Below, piece by piece: positions 53,677 to 63,900 of a DNA stretch of 64,000 bases. Every line of letters begins with the position of its first letter. Positions within the stretch are counted from its first letter, which is position 1. Location of the stretch: positions 110,050,532 through 110,114,531 of the forward strand of contig OY744519.1 in NCBI GenBank assembly GCA_963556195.1. Direction: 5' to 3'. This DNA is from Sepiola atlantica (lineage: Eukaryota; Mollusca; Cephalopoda; Sepiida; Sepiolidae). The notes beneath the pieces are model-generated. The model was not told where the DNA came from and searched no databases. It worked only from the letters and a program-made list of their open reading frames with translations. Position numbers and translations under genes: made by a program.

Positions 53677-54350
53677 GTCAATTTTCATATTTAGCTAGCT
53701 TCTACCACTTTATAGCTGGTACAAAGAAAAGTATTTATAAAATTTTTTGGAAAAAAATAAACTACTTAGTATTTGCATAAAAGAGTAACCACGATGAATG
53801 TATTTATGTAATGTTTTTATTGGCGAAAAAACATAAATTATTCACTTTGAACTCATGCCGAGTACGCTTTATGTCTACTCTTTTTGAAAATAATAAAAAA
53901 GTTAACTTAGTTTGATAAAAATATTTATGCAATGTTTTTTTTTTAGGTTATCATGTTATGTTCCTATTTACTTGTCTCCCCCATGAGGGCAAAGTTAGAC
54001 ACGAGGTAGGTTTTTAATGTGGGGGAAAATCCAGCTCCCCCAAAAAAGAGGCACTCTTGATTTAAACAAAAATAAAAATTCTAAGTTTAGCATCAGAACA
54101 GATATTACATTTTGTTCCTAGACAAAAGACCAAGGAAGTTTAAATTTATAAAACACATATCCAGTTAAAATAAATCCTATAAACTAACGTGAGATTCAAA
54201 CTCGGGTATTGACATCGTAAAATCTACTGCCTTAGTAATGTGTACTCTGCCTATTCCTCTTTAGTTAACTAATTTTTCTATTTGCGTACGAACAGACAAA
54301 CTAAAAAAAAACAGCATAACTTTTTGATACTATATCGATAAAATCAGAAA
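53677..54350 (+). repeat. interspersed repeat family A, copy 2, interrupted
   Basis: This is the mate of 9540-10330. It has one 82-bp-type unit where copy 1 has five, and a SINE insertion at 53963-54141 where copy 1 is uninterrupted. Confidence 0.75.
53963..54141 (-). mobile_element. U2 snRNA-headed SINE, diverged copy
   Basis: On the minus strand 'agacaaaagaccaagg' reversed gives CCTTGGTCTTTTGTCTAGGA, then ACAAAATGTAATATCTGTTC, a mutated U2 5' end. The body is shortened and the tail is recognisable as CTCGTGTCTAACTTTGCCC. Its boundaries are confirmed by the uninterrupted family A copy at 10135-10155. Confidence 0.72.
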
Positions 54351-54410
54351 ATGATCTAATTTTAATAAAATATTTCAGCATTAATTAAATCCATTATATA
54401 CTAGCTGTAC

Positions 54411-54430
54411 CGACCTGGCATTGCCCTGGA
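54411..54430 (-). mobile_element. Helitron-type 3' terminus
   Basis: Minus strand: CCAGGGCAATGCCAGG hairpin, 'tcggtacag', then CTAG-T. It is the same arrangement as at 11689. Confidence 0.5.
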
Positions 54431-54439
54431 TTCATTATG

Positions 54440-55400
54440 TTAAAATCTGTTTTGTGAATAATTCTGTTTCACAACCACACCTTTTTGTTAGGTTCAGTAT
54501 CTAAGCAAATAAGGAACGCTAGCTCTAAGTAAAAGAATAAGAGTTGTTCCGCTTAGATGATTTTTCTCTTTCGGTGTTTCAATATAAGCAAGCTGCCAAA
54601 GCAGATTAAGTTTTTTTTTTAAATAAATTGTAGAAAAGTATGTTAGTTTATTGCCACCAACATGGTAGAGCAATAACAAATAAAAATTGGCTCGTCAGAA
54701 TCGAAGTTTGATTTGTCAACTTAAATGCTATTTAGGGCCAACTTTTAAAATTCGGCCAACATAATTTTATATCAGATTTTATAAGAAACGCAAGTTGTCA
54801 AATTTAACCTCATATGATTGTTTTTTGAATTGAAGTCTGAGATAGAATTTAAGTTTCAGACAAATTAGTTCACATACACTGTAACTTAAAAATATTTTGA
54901 TACTGTTAAAAGCGACTCTATATAATTTTTTCTGACAACATTTTAAGTAAGGAGACAAAAAAGTAAAACTAAAGAGGCTTCAAGAGCTTTGCTGTAAAAT
55001 CCCTTTCGCCCCCCCCCCTCCCGAGCTATGGTGATTTGGATTTTCACATTAGTGAGTGAGCTGGGGAAGGGGGAAAATAACTTGTAAAAGAAAAAAGGAA
55101 TTGAAAGATTGAACAGGTTGATCCCAAACTTTTCTTTTTGCTCACATAAGTTTTAGCAAGAAGAATGACTGAGCTTATTTTTCTTTTCATTGCATTAGAC
55201 ACCGATAGCAAGTCTGCCGGCAAAGTTGTGCCCTTTGGAGGTGACCAGAGAAGAAAAAATAGGTTTAACAAAAGTAAATATACCACCAACGCTTGGATCT
55301 TCATTTTGCCTCAGCTGAAATCAATGTCTCTCTCCACAAGGAAGCCCCTCGCTTTGATAAGCTCCTATGACGGACTTTCACTCCAAACTTAAAATGGAAG
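54440..55400. other. no gene recognised
   Basis: Two overlapping small frames near 55044-55392 have no domain. A poly-C run lies at about 55010. Confidence 0.4.
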
Positions 55401-55960
55401 TGTTACATGAAATCTGTTGTTAAGGTTGCGGAAAAAATGGTTGGATCATTCTACTGCTCCAGAAAGTACCTGACTGCAGATGCAAACCTCTACTTGTATA
55501 AGTCAGATACGTTCTAAGATAGAGTACTGCTGCCATATATGGTGAGGTGCTGCTTAGAGCACTCTTTCTTGCCTTGACAGAGTACAAAATCGACTTGGTG
55601 GGTGATCTCTTTCTTCTCTAAAGTCCCTTTCACACAGAAGAGACGTTACTAGTCTTTCTCTACCCTATCGTTATTTCCATAGTAGGTGCTCGACTGAACT
55701 CCAACCTCTGCCCCCCCCCCCCCAAAAAAAAACATTCACAGCAACAACTCGTCTAACTATCACAACTGCAAATAACTTTTCTTTCTTCCTATTTGTACCT
55801 AAAACCAAACAGAACTTCCATGAACAGAGTTCCTCTCCAAGAACTTCCCATCTCTGGATCATATTATCATGGAACTTCTTCCCTTCTGACTACAATATGG
55901 TGGCCTTCAAATCCAATGTCAACAAATACTTGTCGAGCTGTCGTCTTAAGTAATCAAATT
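55400..55960 (+). pseudogene. CR1/Jockey-like LINE 3' fragment
   Basis: Pieces in different frames: KIEYCCHIWCGAA, STLSCLDRVQNRLGG, SLSHRRDVTSLSLPYRYFHS followed by RCSTELQPLPP, and at the end a degraded serine-rich WNSLP-equivalent region. It is closest in wording to 19366-19885. At least two frameshifts and a poly-C run interrupt it. Confidence 0.75.
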
Positions 55961-56344
55961 CTAACCATTTTCCCCCATCGTTTCCAATCCAGTGGCTTTG
56001 AGCCTTGTTAAGTGGTGACTCATTAGTATAAAAAAGCTTAGTAAAATAAGAAATAAAATAAAAAGCAAAATTAAAATCAAAATATTTTAGTAGGTTCATT
56101 TCTTTGAAAATAATATGTAACGAAGTTTCTTTGTTTACCTATGGTAAACAAATGAACATTAGATACGAGTGTTTCGGTAGAGATATGGATTCAGAGAAAT
56201 TGCTTTGAAAAGACTTAAAAGATTAATACTTTTAAACTTTCTATAAAAAGTAAAGCAAATGAAATGGAATTGTGACGTGTAACTTACAAATAATTTATAT
56301 AAAAAAGAGAGTTTTAGTTATTAAGGAGACAGATTCAAGCGGTG

Positions 56345-56460
56345 GCATGTTCAGGTCTGGGGATACCCTGGTGATGTCCGGGATGAACTCCTTGATGACA
56401 TGCCCCAAAGACTTAAGTATAAATCTTAGTACTGATAAATATTATGAGAAAGGGAGATAA
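56345..56460 (+). repeat. repeat family F, copy 2
   Basis: See 50590. Confidence 0.7.
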
Positions 56461-56464
56461 TTTT

Positions 56465-57640
56465 ATTATAATTAAATCCCCCTCTTCCCAATTTGGATAT
56501 CCAGGGGAGGGGGGGGGGGTCGGTCCATCACGCCCCCTCTTACTTGGATTGAAGAGACAAAAATATTCAGGGTAGAGATTGAAAGGAAATCATAGGAGAA
56601 CCAACAGCAAGCAACAATAATAAGGAGGAAGGATCGTTCTGTTCCTTTTTTTTTGCCAAGTATTATTGTAAATAAATTAGTGGACTGCTAGAACTTAGAA
56701 TATAATAAAGTCCTAGTGAGTTTTCTTTACCGTTTCGGCCTATGCAAAAACCGAAACAGACCCTCCTCCCTTGATAACGTCAAAGAAGTCAGAAGTTCCC
56801 CCCCCCCCCCCCCGAGCCTCCTGTTCCATAAATCTCAATGTTCTATCCTAGTCTTGTCACACTGTTTTACTTTTTCTTCTTTCGGTTTTCTTCTGTTTTT
56901 CTATCGAACACATTTACAAACGTCTATCCTAGCATCCTTTATTTAAATCTATATTTTACTAGAAAACATGTGACCCGTTTGGTCACACATTGAGCTCGGG
57001 TTAAATTTGTTGAAAGGTGAGTTTGAAAAGCCAGTTAAATATAAGAAAATAAAAAGACAAAATTCAAAATTAGCCTCTTTCTTCTCGCTATATATATCTT
57101 CTCTCTTTCTCTCTCTTCCTGTCTCTCATTTTTCTCTCTCTTCATCTCCAACTACAAGTAAAATAGTATTACTGCCTGCTATGATATTCCCTTTTGCTTT
57201 TAATGTACTATTCCAATCGTTTAATTTTTTCTTTTCCTTATTACATTCGAATGTTAATAAACAGAGAAAGAGAGAGAGAGGGGAGAGATAATGAGAGAAA
57301 GGGTGTGTGTGTGTGTATGACGGAAGAGTTGTAGACAACATAAAGAATAAGAGCAGGGTGGCAGGGTAAAACAACATACCATGAGAGAGAGTAAAAGTGA
57401 TAGATAGAAAGTTAGTAAGAGATTGGTCATTTGATGAGTTATTTGCAAATTACGGCTAATTAGAACAATTAAAATGAAAGTTTTTGTCAAACGTAACTCA
57501 ATTACACTACTGATGAATATTTTAACATGTATTTTGCATGATTAAAATATATAGGAAAAAAGGCTTAGAAAAACAAATGTTGATTAACTCAACTTTAGTA
57601 TAATAATAGATATTCTATGCTAATACACATTTGGAACCAT
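56465..57640. other. no gene recognised; simple-sequence tracts
   Basis: Poly-G near 56504, poly-C near 56799, CT-rich 57090-57145, GA 57262-57300 and (GT)n at 57303. The Leu/Ser-rich frames here come from these tracts. Confidence 0.6.
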
Positions 57641-57662
57641 ATAGCATAATCATGTTGACACA

Positions 57663-57925
57663 CCGATTCACATTAGATCACTAAAGTTCAGCGATGTTAA
57701 ACCTGGTCAGTACCAGATGAGTGACCATTTGGGAATACCAGGCGCCATATGTGTTAGGACAATAACACCTCCCTGCAAAAGACTAATGCCGTTATTTCCC
57801 CTGTCTGGGATATACATGGGATTTGCGAATTTAATATTTCCTAGAAAGTTCCTCCTTAGGAGCAAGCCGGCTCACCCTTCCCAGGGTTGAATGCCATACC
57901 AGGTACCAGGTAACCCCCTATTTTC
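57663..57925 (+). mobile_element. 5S rRNA-derived SINE, plus copy
   Basis: 'aaagttcagcgatgttaaac' followed by 'ctggtcagtaccagatgag' and 'tgaccatttgggaatacca' with 'ggcgcc' matches the second half of 5S rRNA, including the pol III internal control region. It has too many changes for a functional gene. A 160-bp tail ('gcaaaagactaatgccgtta', 'gaatttaatatttcctagaa', 'gttcctcctta') matches the copy at 44105-44375. This is the layout of a 5S-headed (SINE3-like) retroposon. Confidence 0.82.
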
Positions 57926-58289
57926 ATTGGTTGCTTACTATTATTAAACTTGTCTAGTATTTAGGAGAGATGGAGGAAAATTATAGATTATTTAGTTCAT
58001 CCATAATTATAAAAGTCTCATTTTTATGCATAAATGCTGGTATGGGCCTATTGATAAGTGTCCATTATTATTAGTGAACCAAAATTAACTTGCAACATTT
58101 TACTTTTGTGGTCAATATCTGACTAAGTGATATACTTAATATGGAAATGCATCATACTAAAAAAGATGAAAAAATTGTTTTCCTTATCATAATGGAAATT
58201 TTGTATGTGTATATTTGTAGTAGTAACAAACTATACATACAGTTATGATTGGTCAAGTGTGAGCCAATCAGGCGACTCGACAAAGTGAT

Positions 58290-58620
58290 CCTCTGGCAGA
58301 AGTGACATCAATTCAACATCAACGTGACGACAACCTCCTCCCACTTCCTGCCTTTAGGCTAGGTTCATCTTTTCGACATGGTTGTAGAGATGAAGCATCA
58401 CGTCAACCACACATCACGTGCACATAGAAACTGCTCGCACACACAATTGCTCACAGGGTAACTAATCTTCGTTCCCAATAAAAGGACAATTTAAGCTTGG
58501 GTCATTTGCTGTATATTCAAAACTATCTTTCCAATATTCATTAATATACACATATATTTTTTATAAATGTTATTGGTTCGTATTCCTTTTCTATTCATAT
58601 TAATTATAGGACGCATCTGG
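58290..58620 (+). repeat. interspersed repeat, mate of 640-935
   Basis: See 640. Confidence 0.6.
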
Positions 58621-58769
58621 TAATTAACACCAAGATTCGTGTTTATATATTTGTAATTACATTTCAGAATATTATTTAAAAATTATATAGTGTTAAATAA
58701 CACTAGTCATTATATTTAACTTGTTGTTCATGTCGGTCGAAGATACATCCTCGACAATCAGTCCAACAG

Positions 58770-59020
58770 TTGCTTTGTTGTTGCCGGGCTGAGGTATGGT
58801 TCTGTTCAGTCCTAGGAGGTCCAGCCTCCCAGGTTTTACCTTCTTTTTGACAAGGGGTTAGTTTATTGCTAATCGCCTGAGACGCCCTTATTGGGGAATG
58901 CTGACGGGACTGCTCAAGCATTTTTGTAAGCCAGAGTGCACTTCATTTAGTATGCTGGCTTTTCAAAACCTCATCTGACCTTGTGTCTAACCTCCTCCAG
59001 AGGAGGTAAATAAATACACA
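58770..59020 (+). mobile_element. U2-SINE family copy, plus strand
   Basis: Body 'tcagtccaacagttgctttg', 'ctgttcagtcctaggaggtc', 'cgcctgagacgccc' and tail 'ccttgtgtctaacctcctcc', 'ggtaaataaa'. Just upstream, 'gatacatcctcgacaat' may be a later part of U2 snRNA (GATACGTCCTC...GACAAT) with a loop deletion. That would mean this copy keeps a different piece of the U2 head. Confidence 0.7.
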
Positions 59021-59389
59021 TACTATCGTAAGGATTCATCATGAAATCCATACTTAACTTTAATATATTGCTGAAAAATAAATAACATATGATTATATAG
59101 AATCTATTAATAAAAAATAGCAAGAGTATTCAACTTTTACTGCGTTTCTTTCACCTAAAAATTGCAGTGAATACTAAAAAAAAGATTTGATTGTGAAGTT
59201 TATCTTTATTTCTCTAATAATTGCGAATGCACTTACTTTTCCTAATTGAGATTTGGTATCTGTCTGTCTGAAGATGAAACTATACTATTACTTCTATTAA
59301 TTATAGTATTGTACTATCTGTTAATTCTCAATTCAGTTTACTATACTATTTCAGACTAATGTACTATCTTTCAATGCTCAATCCAGGAG

Positions 59390-59615
59390 ATAGTGTAGTA
59401 GTTGTTCTATTGTCATGAGAGCATCCTCACATGAATCACCTCCTCCTTTAGAGAGCGGTGGGTAGTGTTGTACATATTATTTCATCATGATACCACCCTC
59501 CCAAGGATTACCTTCTCCTTTAGTGGGGGAGGAGGGAAGTCGTATAGTATCTATTCTGTTGTCATGAAACCATTCTCCCAGGAATTAACTCCTCCTTTTG
59601 GGAAGTGTGTTAGCG
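59390..59615 (+). repeat. diverged tandem repeat, about 3 units of 75-90 bp
   Basis: 'tcatgagagcatcctcacatgaatc' type (shortened here) recurs as 'tcatgataccaccctccc' and 'tcatgaaaccattctccc', each followed by 'a..ctcctcctttag' or similar. Confidence 0.65.
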
Positions 59616-59670
59616 TATGTCAACAAAAAATGTTCACAATCGGCTGTTCATTAGAACACTCAATACTTAC

Positions 59671-59673
<3 letters not shown>

Positions 59674-59697
<24 letters not shown>
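59674..59697. repeat. (TA)n microsatellite
   Basis: Short TA tract. Confidence 0.95.
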
Positions 59698-59701
<4 letters not shown>

Positions 59702-59887
59702 TAGCAAAATATGTAACTAAAGAGAGCATAATATTACTAATATAAGTAATGAAGAGTTCTAATCAAGGGAAGTAATTGTGTCAAAGTGATCATTTTTACA
59801 GTTTATCATGATTACACACGTTTAGTAAATGTTTGCAAACACATCAATAGATATATAATTTATATACCGTCTCACTGAAATGTATAT

Positions 59888-60174
59888 ATTTATTTATCTC
59901 CTCTGAAGGAGGTTAGACACAAGGTCAGGTGGGGTTTTGAAAAGCTAACACACTATGTAAAGTGCACTCTAGCCTACAAAATACCTCAGCAGCTCCGTCG
60001 GTATTCCCCAATAGGAGCGCCTCAGGCGATTAGCAATAAACGAACACCTTCTCAGAGAGAAGGTGAAGCCTGGGAAGGTGGAACCCCTAGGACTGAACAG
60101 AATCATATCTCAGTCCGACAGCAACAAAGCCACTGTAGGACTGAAAATTTAGTATCAGAACAGATACTACACTT
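59888..60174 (-). mobile_element. U2 snRNA-headed SINE, full-length-like copy
   Basis: Minus strand: AAGTGTAGTATCTGTTCTGA (U2 5' region from the G of the branch-interacting segment onward), body 'tgtcggactgag', 'ctgttcagtcctaggggttc', 'cgcctgaggcgctcc', and tail CACCTGACCTTGTGTCTAAC with 'ctccttcagaggagataaata'. About 287 bp. The very 5' U2 bases (ATCGCTTCTCGG...) are missing or replaced. Confidence 0.78.
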
Positions 60175-60864
60175 ATAGCATAAACAAAGATATTTGTTAA
60201 ACATAGTTTACCACTTACACACTTCTCAACACTTTTCGTGTAAACATCAAAGTAAACAACACTCCAAACCATAAAGCGAAACAACACTCCTTACTTGAAA
60301 AATTGATTTTTCTACAATACAGATGAATAGAACTTGATTAAATGTAACATTTTATATTTAACAATGGAGAGATGTGATAAGTTTGATAAGTGTGATAATT
60401 CAGTTCACCTACGTTTATGATCTGATTGTTTGTTTTTTCAATATTTGTTTATTTTTTGCATAATAAAAAAACGACTCTTACAAATACTAAAGGACATATT
60501 TAAACAAAGACATTGATAATAACACTGATATTAAGCAACTCTAGAAAACAAAAGAAAATACATCCCAAAATTTGATAGTTTTAGTTATGCGGTTGATACT
60601 AATTTTTGTCTGTGGCAGACATGATGAGCCAGGATCTGGATCGAGTAGTCGAAATATTTTTGACTTACCTTATCGCTGCCCATCTTTGTCTAGCATGTAC
60701 AACCTCAATATGAGAAAGAACAAGTACACACTGGAATTAAAGTATTCATACTTATCGACCAAGTGTGACCAGCATACTTTACTATAGATAAAAGATGAGC
60801 TTAATGGAAGTCAACAGGAGTTTTAGCACTCGAAGGGCTAATATCATTGAGCAATAAAAATCAG

Positions 60865-61075
60865 TATTGGAAACGGTGTTGTTGGAGAAAAGTCCACTAC
60901 ATGATTATGGTCCAGTAGCAGTACGTTGTTGGATTGAATATAATGTTGTTGGAAAAAGATTACTACGTGATCAAGATCAAGTGACAAACACGGTGTTGCA
61001 TTGAATATGGTGTCACTGGAGAAAAGTATACCACATAGCAAAGTTCTAGTGACTAGAACATTGTTTCCATTAACA
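60865..61075 (+). repeat. diverged tandem repeat, about 3 units of 65-70 bp
   Basis: 'ggtgttgttggagaaaagt', 'aatgttgttggaaaaagat' and 'ggtgtcactggagaaaagta' begin successive units, each with 'actac-tgat-a' or similar. Confidence 0.7.
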
Positions 61076-61080
61076 GAGAC

Positions 61081-61600
61081 CATTTTTCCTTTATTTTTTA
61101 ATTTTTTTTATTCCTTCATTGGTAAAGGCTAAAAAATTGAGAGACACATTCTTCATTTAATGCATATCTAATTTATCAATGAAAGAAACCTTTTACATAA
61201 TAACTTTGGAATAAATGGAATAAGCCATTGTATTCAGTCAGACTACATCGAACCATGGAGCTAAATTATAAATATTAGCAGTACCTACCTGTATTACATA
61301 CAGGTTTTTATAAATTATCAATATTCAAGCTCCATTTTATAACATTTTAAAATATAGAACCTTGTTTATTATTTCATAACATTATAACATTTTAAAGTTC
61401 AAAGCAATAAAAAAAACCTAAACCACATGCGGATTGATTTCCAGAAATGATATTTAACAAATAACCCCATAGCAAAATTCTAGTACCCCTAGGACCACAT
61501 ACAAGCATCGCCTACCAGTCCTAAAATCCCAACCATCAACCCCTCAACACTCACATAACACTTTCTAAAATAATAAATATTTTATCAGTTGAATAGTATA
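61081..61600. other. no gene recognised
   Basis: AT-rich, no open frame of interest. Confidence 0.5.
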
Positions 61601-61645
61601 GTGACTCTGAGGAGGTCGCATAGACTGAAACATTGACTTATTGAT
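61600..61645 (+). ncRNA. decayed hammerhead-like motif
   Basis: Core CTGAGGA (61607-61613), stem II GGTC-gcata-GACT, GAAA (61627-61630), c-att-g and then AC instead of UH. Stem I is weak. (TA)n begins 26 bp later, as for the better motifs. Confidence 0.4.
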
Positions 61646-61669
61646 GTAAGCAAAAAGAAACGCACATAC

Positions 61670-61670
<1 letters not shown>

Positions 61671-61722
<52 letters not shown>
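61671..61722. repeat. (TA)n microsatellite
   Basis: About 52 bp of TA. Confidence 0.98.
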
Positions 61723-61726
<4 letters not shown>

Positions 61727-61734
61727 TGGAAATA

Positions 61735-62183
61735 ATATTCCAATGTGATGGAAAATGAAAAAAGGAAAAACCAAAATTATTTATATATTCATCAAAGTTT
61801 CGTCTTTATTTAAAGACTTTTTTCAAGAAAACTGATTTGAAGAAATACCATAGAAGTACAATATATTTGAAAATATTTAGTGCGTTTTTGACGTGAAAAG
61901 AATAGGATTTTTTTTTCAAACGATACATAATCATTAGAATTCAAAAAATGTGGTTCGATTATGTAACATTCATTTCACGTCATAATCGCACTAAATATTT
62001 TGAATTCTAACGACTATGTTTCGTTTTAAAAAATTATTTTCACTTCACAAACGCACCACATATTTTCAAATATTGTACTTCTATGTTATTTCTTCAGATA
62101 AGTCATCTAGAGGGAGTCTTGAAATAAAAATGAAATGCTGATGAATATATAAGTAATTTTGTTTTTTTACTTTTTCATTTTCC

Positions 62184-62190
<7 letters not shown>
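61735..62190. repeat. large imperfect palindrome (about 220-bp arms)
   Basis: 'gaagaaata-catagaagtac', 'aatat-tttgaaaatat', 'gtgcgttt-tga-gtgaaaa' and 'aacgata/aacgaaacata' occur on the left and as reverse complement on the right. Outer parts ('ctgatgaatatata', 'ttttcattttcca') also mirror. Both outer boundaries are (TA)n tracts. The outer part on each side contains GAAAC or CTGATGA phrases. Confidence 0.8.

Positions 62191-62204
<14 letters not shown>
62191..62204. repeat. short (TA)n then (GA)n
   Basis: Boundary of the palindrome. Confidence 0.85.
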
Positions 62205-62220
<16 letters not shown>

Positions 62221-62559
62221 CGTACCATGCATCTCTCCAACACAGGCTTAATTTGCCACCACCTAAATAAAGATGACTGCCCCTTCTCAATATAGACCTA
62301 TTTTAGTCAACAACACAAACATAATAGACTATGATACTAACATAAAAAATTAAAATTCTTGATTAAAACTAGATACCCGACAATTAATAACATTCACAAA
62401 ATTTAAAAATTGAGCATAGTATTTATTAGCCGTTAGACATTATACTTTTGAATTCTATATTCCACGTATTTAATAAATATAAATAAGTACATTCGTTCCT
62501 TTTTTATCTCTTAACGTTTTATGCTTTTCATTCTCCAACAGTATTTTTAATAAATTATA

Positions 62560-62805
62560 ATTTATATATGTGTGTGTGTATATATGTATGTGTATATGTG
62601 TGCGTGTTTGGATGTATATGCGTGCATGTGTATGTATTTATATAGTTATGAATAATTACATGAATAAATAAATAATAAATAATTAAATAAATAAATAAAT
62701 ACACTTGCACATGAATAAATAAATAAATAAATATATAAATACACTTGCACATGAATAAATAAATAAATAATTAAATAAATAAATAAATAAATGAATAAAT
62801 AAATA
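62560..62805 (+). repeat. (TG/TA)n then (AAAT)n microsatellites
   Basis: TATG/TGTG-rich start followed by (AATA/AAAT)n with a duplicated 'tacacttgcacatgaataaa' segment. Confidence 0.95.
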
Positions 62806-63014
62806 CATCCGTCTCTTTTTCTTAAACTCTTTACTCATTTCATAAAACTTACAGTTATGATTTATTTTAAAATAATGGAAAAAAACACACTTTCTAATAT
62901 TCTTAAAGCTTTTTGTTTCAAGTCAATCACCCAAGCACGTCAAGATATAATAATATTATTCCCTTTTTTATCTTTATTTTTCCACACATTGGGTGTGATT
63001 TGACGTGCGTGTTT

Positions 63015-63017
<3 letters not shown>

Positions 63018-63072
<55 letters not shown>

Positions 63073-63124
63073 TATATATATATGTGCATATATGTATATG
63101 TTTAATTGCGTATATGTTTGTGTT

Positions 63125-63166
<42 letters not shown>
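63018..63166. repeat. (TA)n microsatellites, two tracts
   Basis: TA runs at about 63018-63079 and 63127-63166 around a TA/TG-rich spacer. Open frames here are translations of the repeat. Confidence 0.97.
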
Positions 63167-63168
<2 letters not shown>

Positions 63169-63599
63169 TGTCAAATGTGGACACCTTCCCCACGTTTGAT
63201 CTTGCTCGCCCTCTCTCCCTCCCTCACCCCCTCCCTCCCACACTGTTACTATCACACGACCCTGATTCATTTTTAACCCTCCTGTTCTCTCATCTCAAGG
63301 CTAATTTTAAAAAGATTCAATAAACATGTCTGATGTTCCCTCCTCACCTTCATAGTTTAAATTAATTCTAACTGCTATTAATGTTCGCCTCCACTCCTTT
63401 CACAATTATTGTAATGTTTCTCCCTCTACCTAATGATCTGATAACTACAACCGCCACCCCACACTCTCTACTGCCAACTATATTTCCACTGCCTTCATCT
63501 ATTTATATCTCATAATTTATTTTTTTCATAAGCAGCCCCAATTTTAAGCTTACACCCGCCACCACCTTGTTTCAAATGTTACATTTCTGGTTATTGGCC

Positions 63600-63900
63600 T
63601 CACCAAACTCTTTTGGTTGTCATAGAACTTCGCTGTTGATTCAAATGGGGCGATAAGTCGTAGCCAGGTTCCGCGTTCTCCGATCACTGTTGTTGCTATA
63701 CTGCTACTCGTACTGCCTGTACGTCTCTCTCACCACCACTTGTCTTGCATGCCCGTCGCTGTCGTGTGCTACTATTGGTACCACCGTTTTTTCGCCTGCA
63801 ACCATTTGCTGTCGGGACTGCTATGGCCGTCGTCTTCACCGTCCCCGCAAGCGCCGCTGTCATCATTCTTCTCGGACTCCTAATTTCGCTCTGAAATCAA
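63600..63900 (+). other. GC-richer stretch at window edge, identity unknown
   Basis: Base composition changes clearly from the surrounding AT-rich DNA, with many CG dinucleotides and GCTGT/CACC phrases ('ctgcctgtacgtctctctca', 'cttgcatgcccgtcgctgtc'). No open frame above 60 codons. It could be the 5' or LTR part of a retroelement continuing past the window, or a promoter-like CpG segment. I cannot decide. Confidence 0.35.

Noticed and set aside
57663..57756. Functional 5S rRNA gene
   Set aside because: The 5' half is too diverged and the same tail occurs behind a second 5S-like copy, so it is a retroposon.
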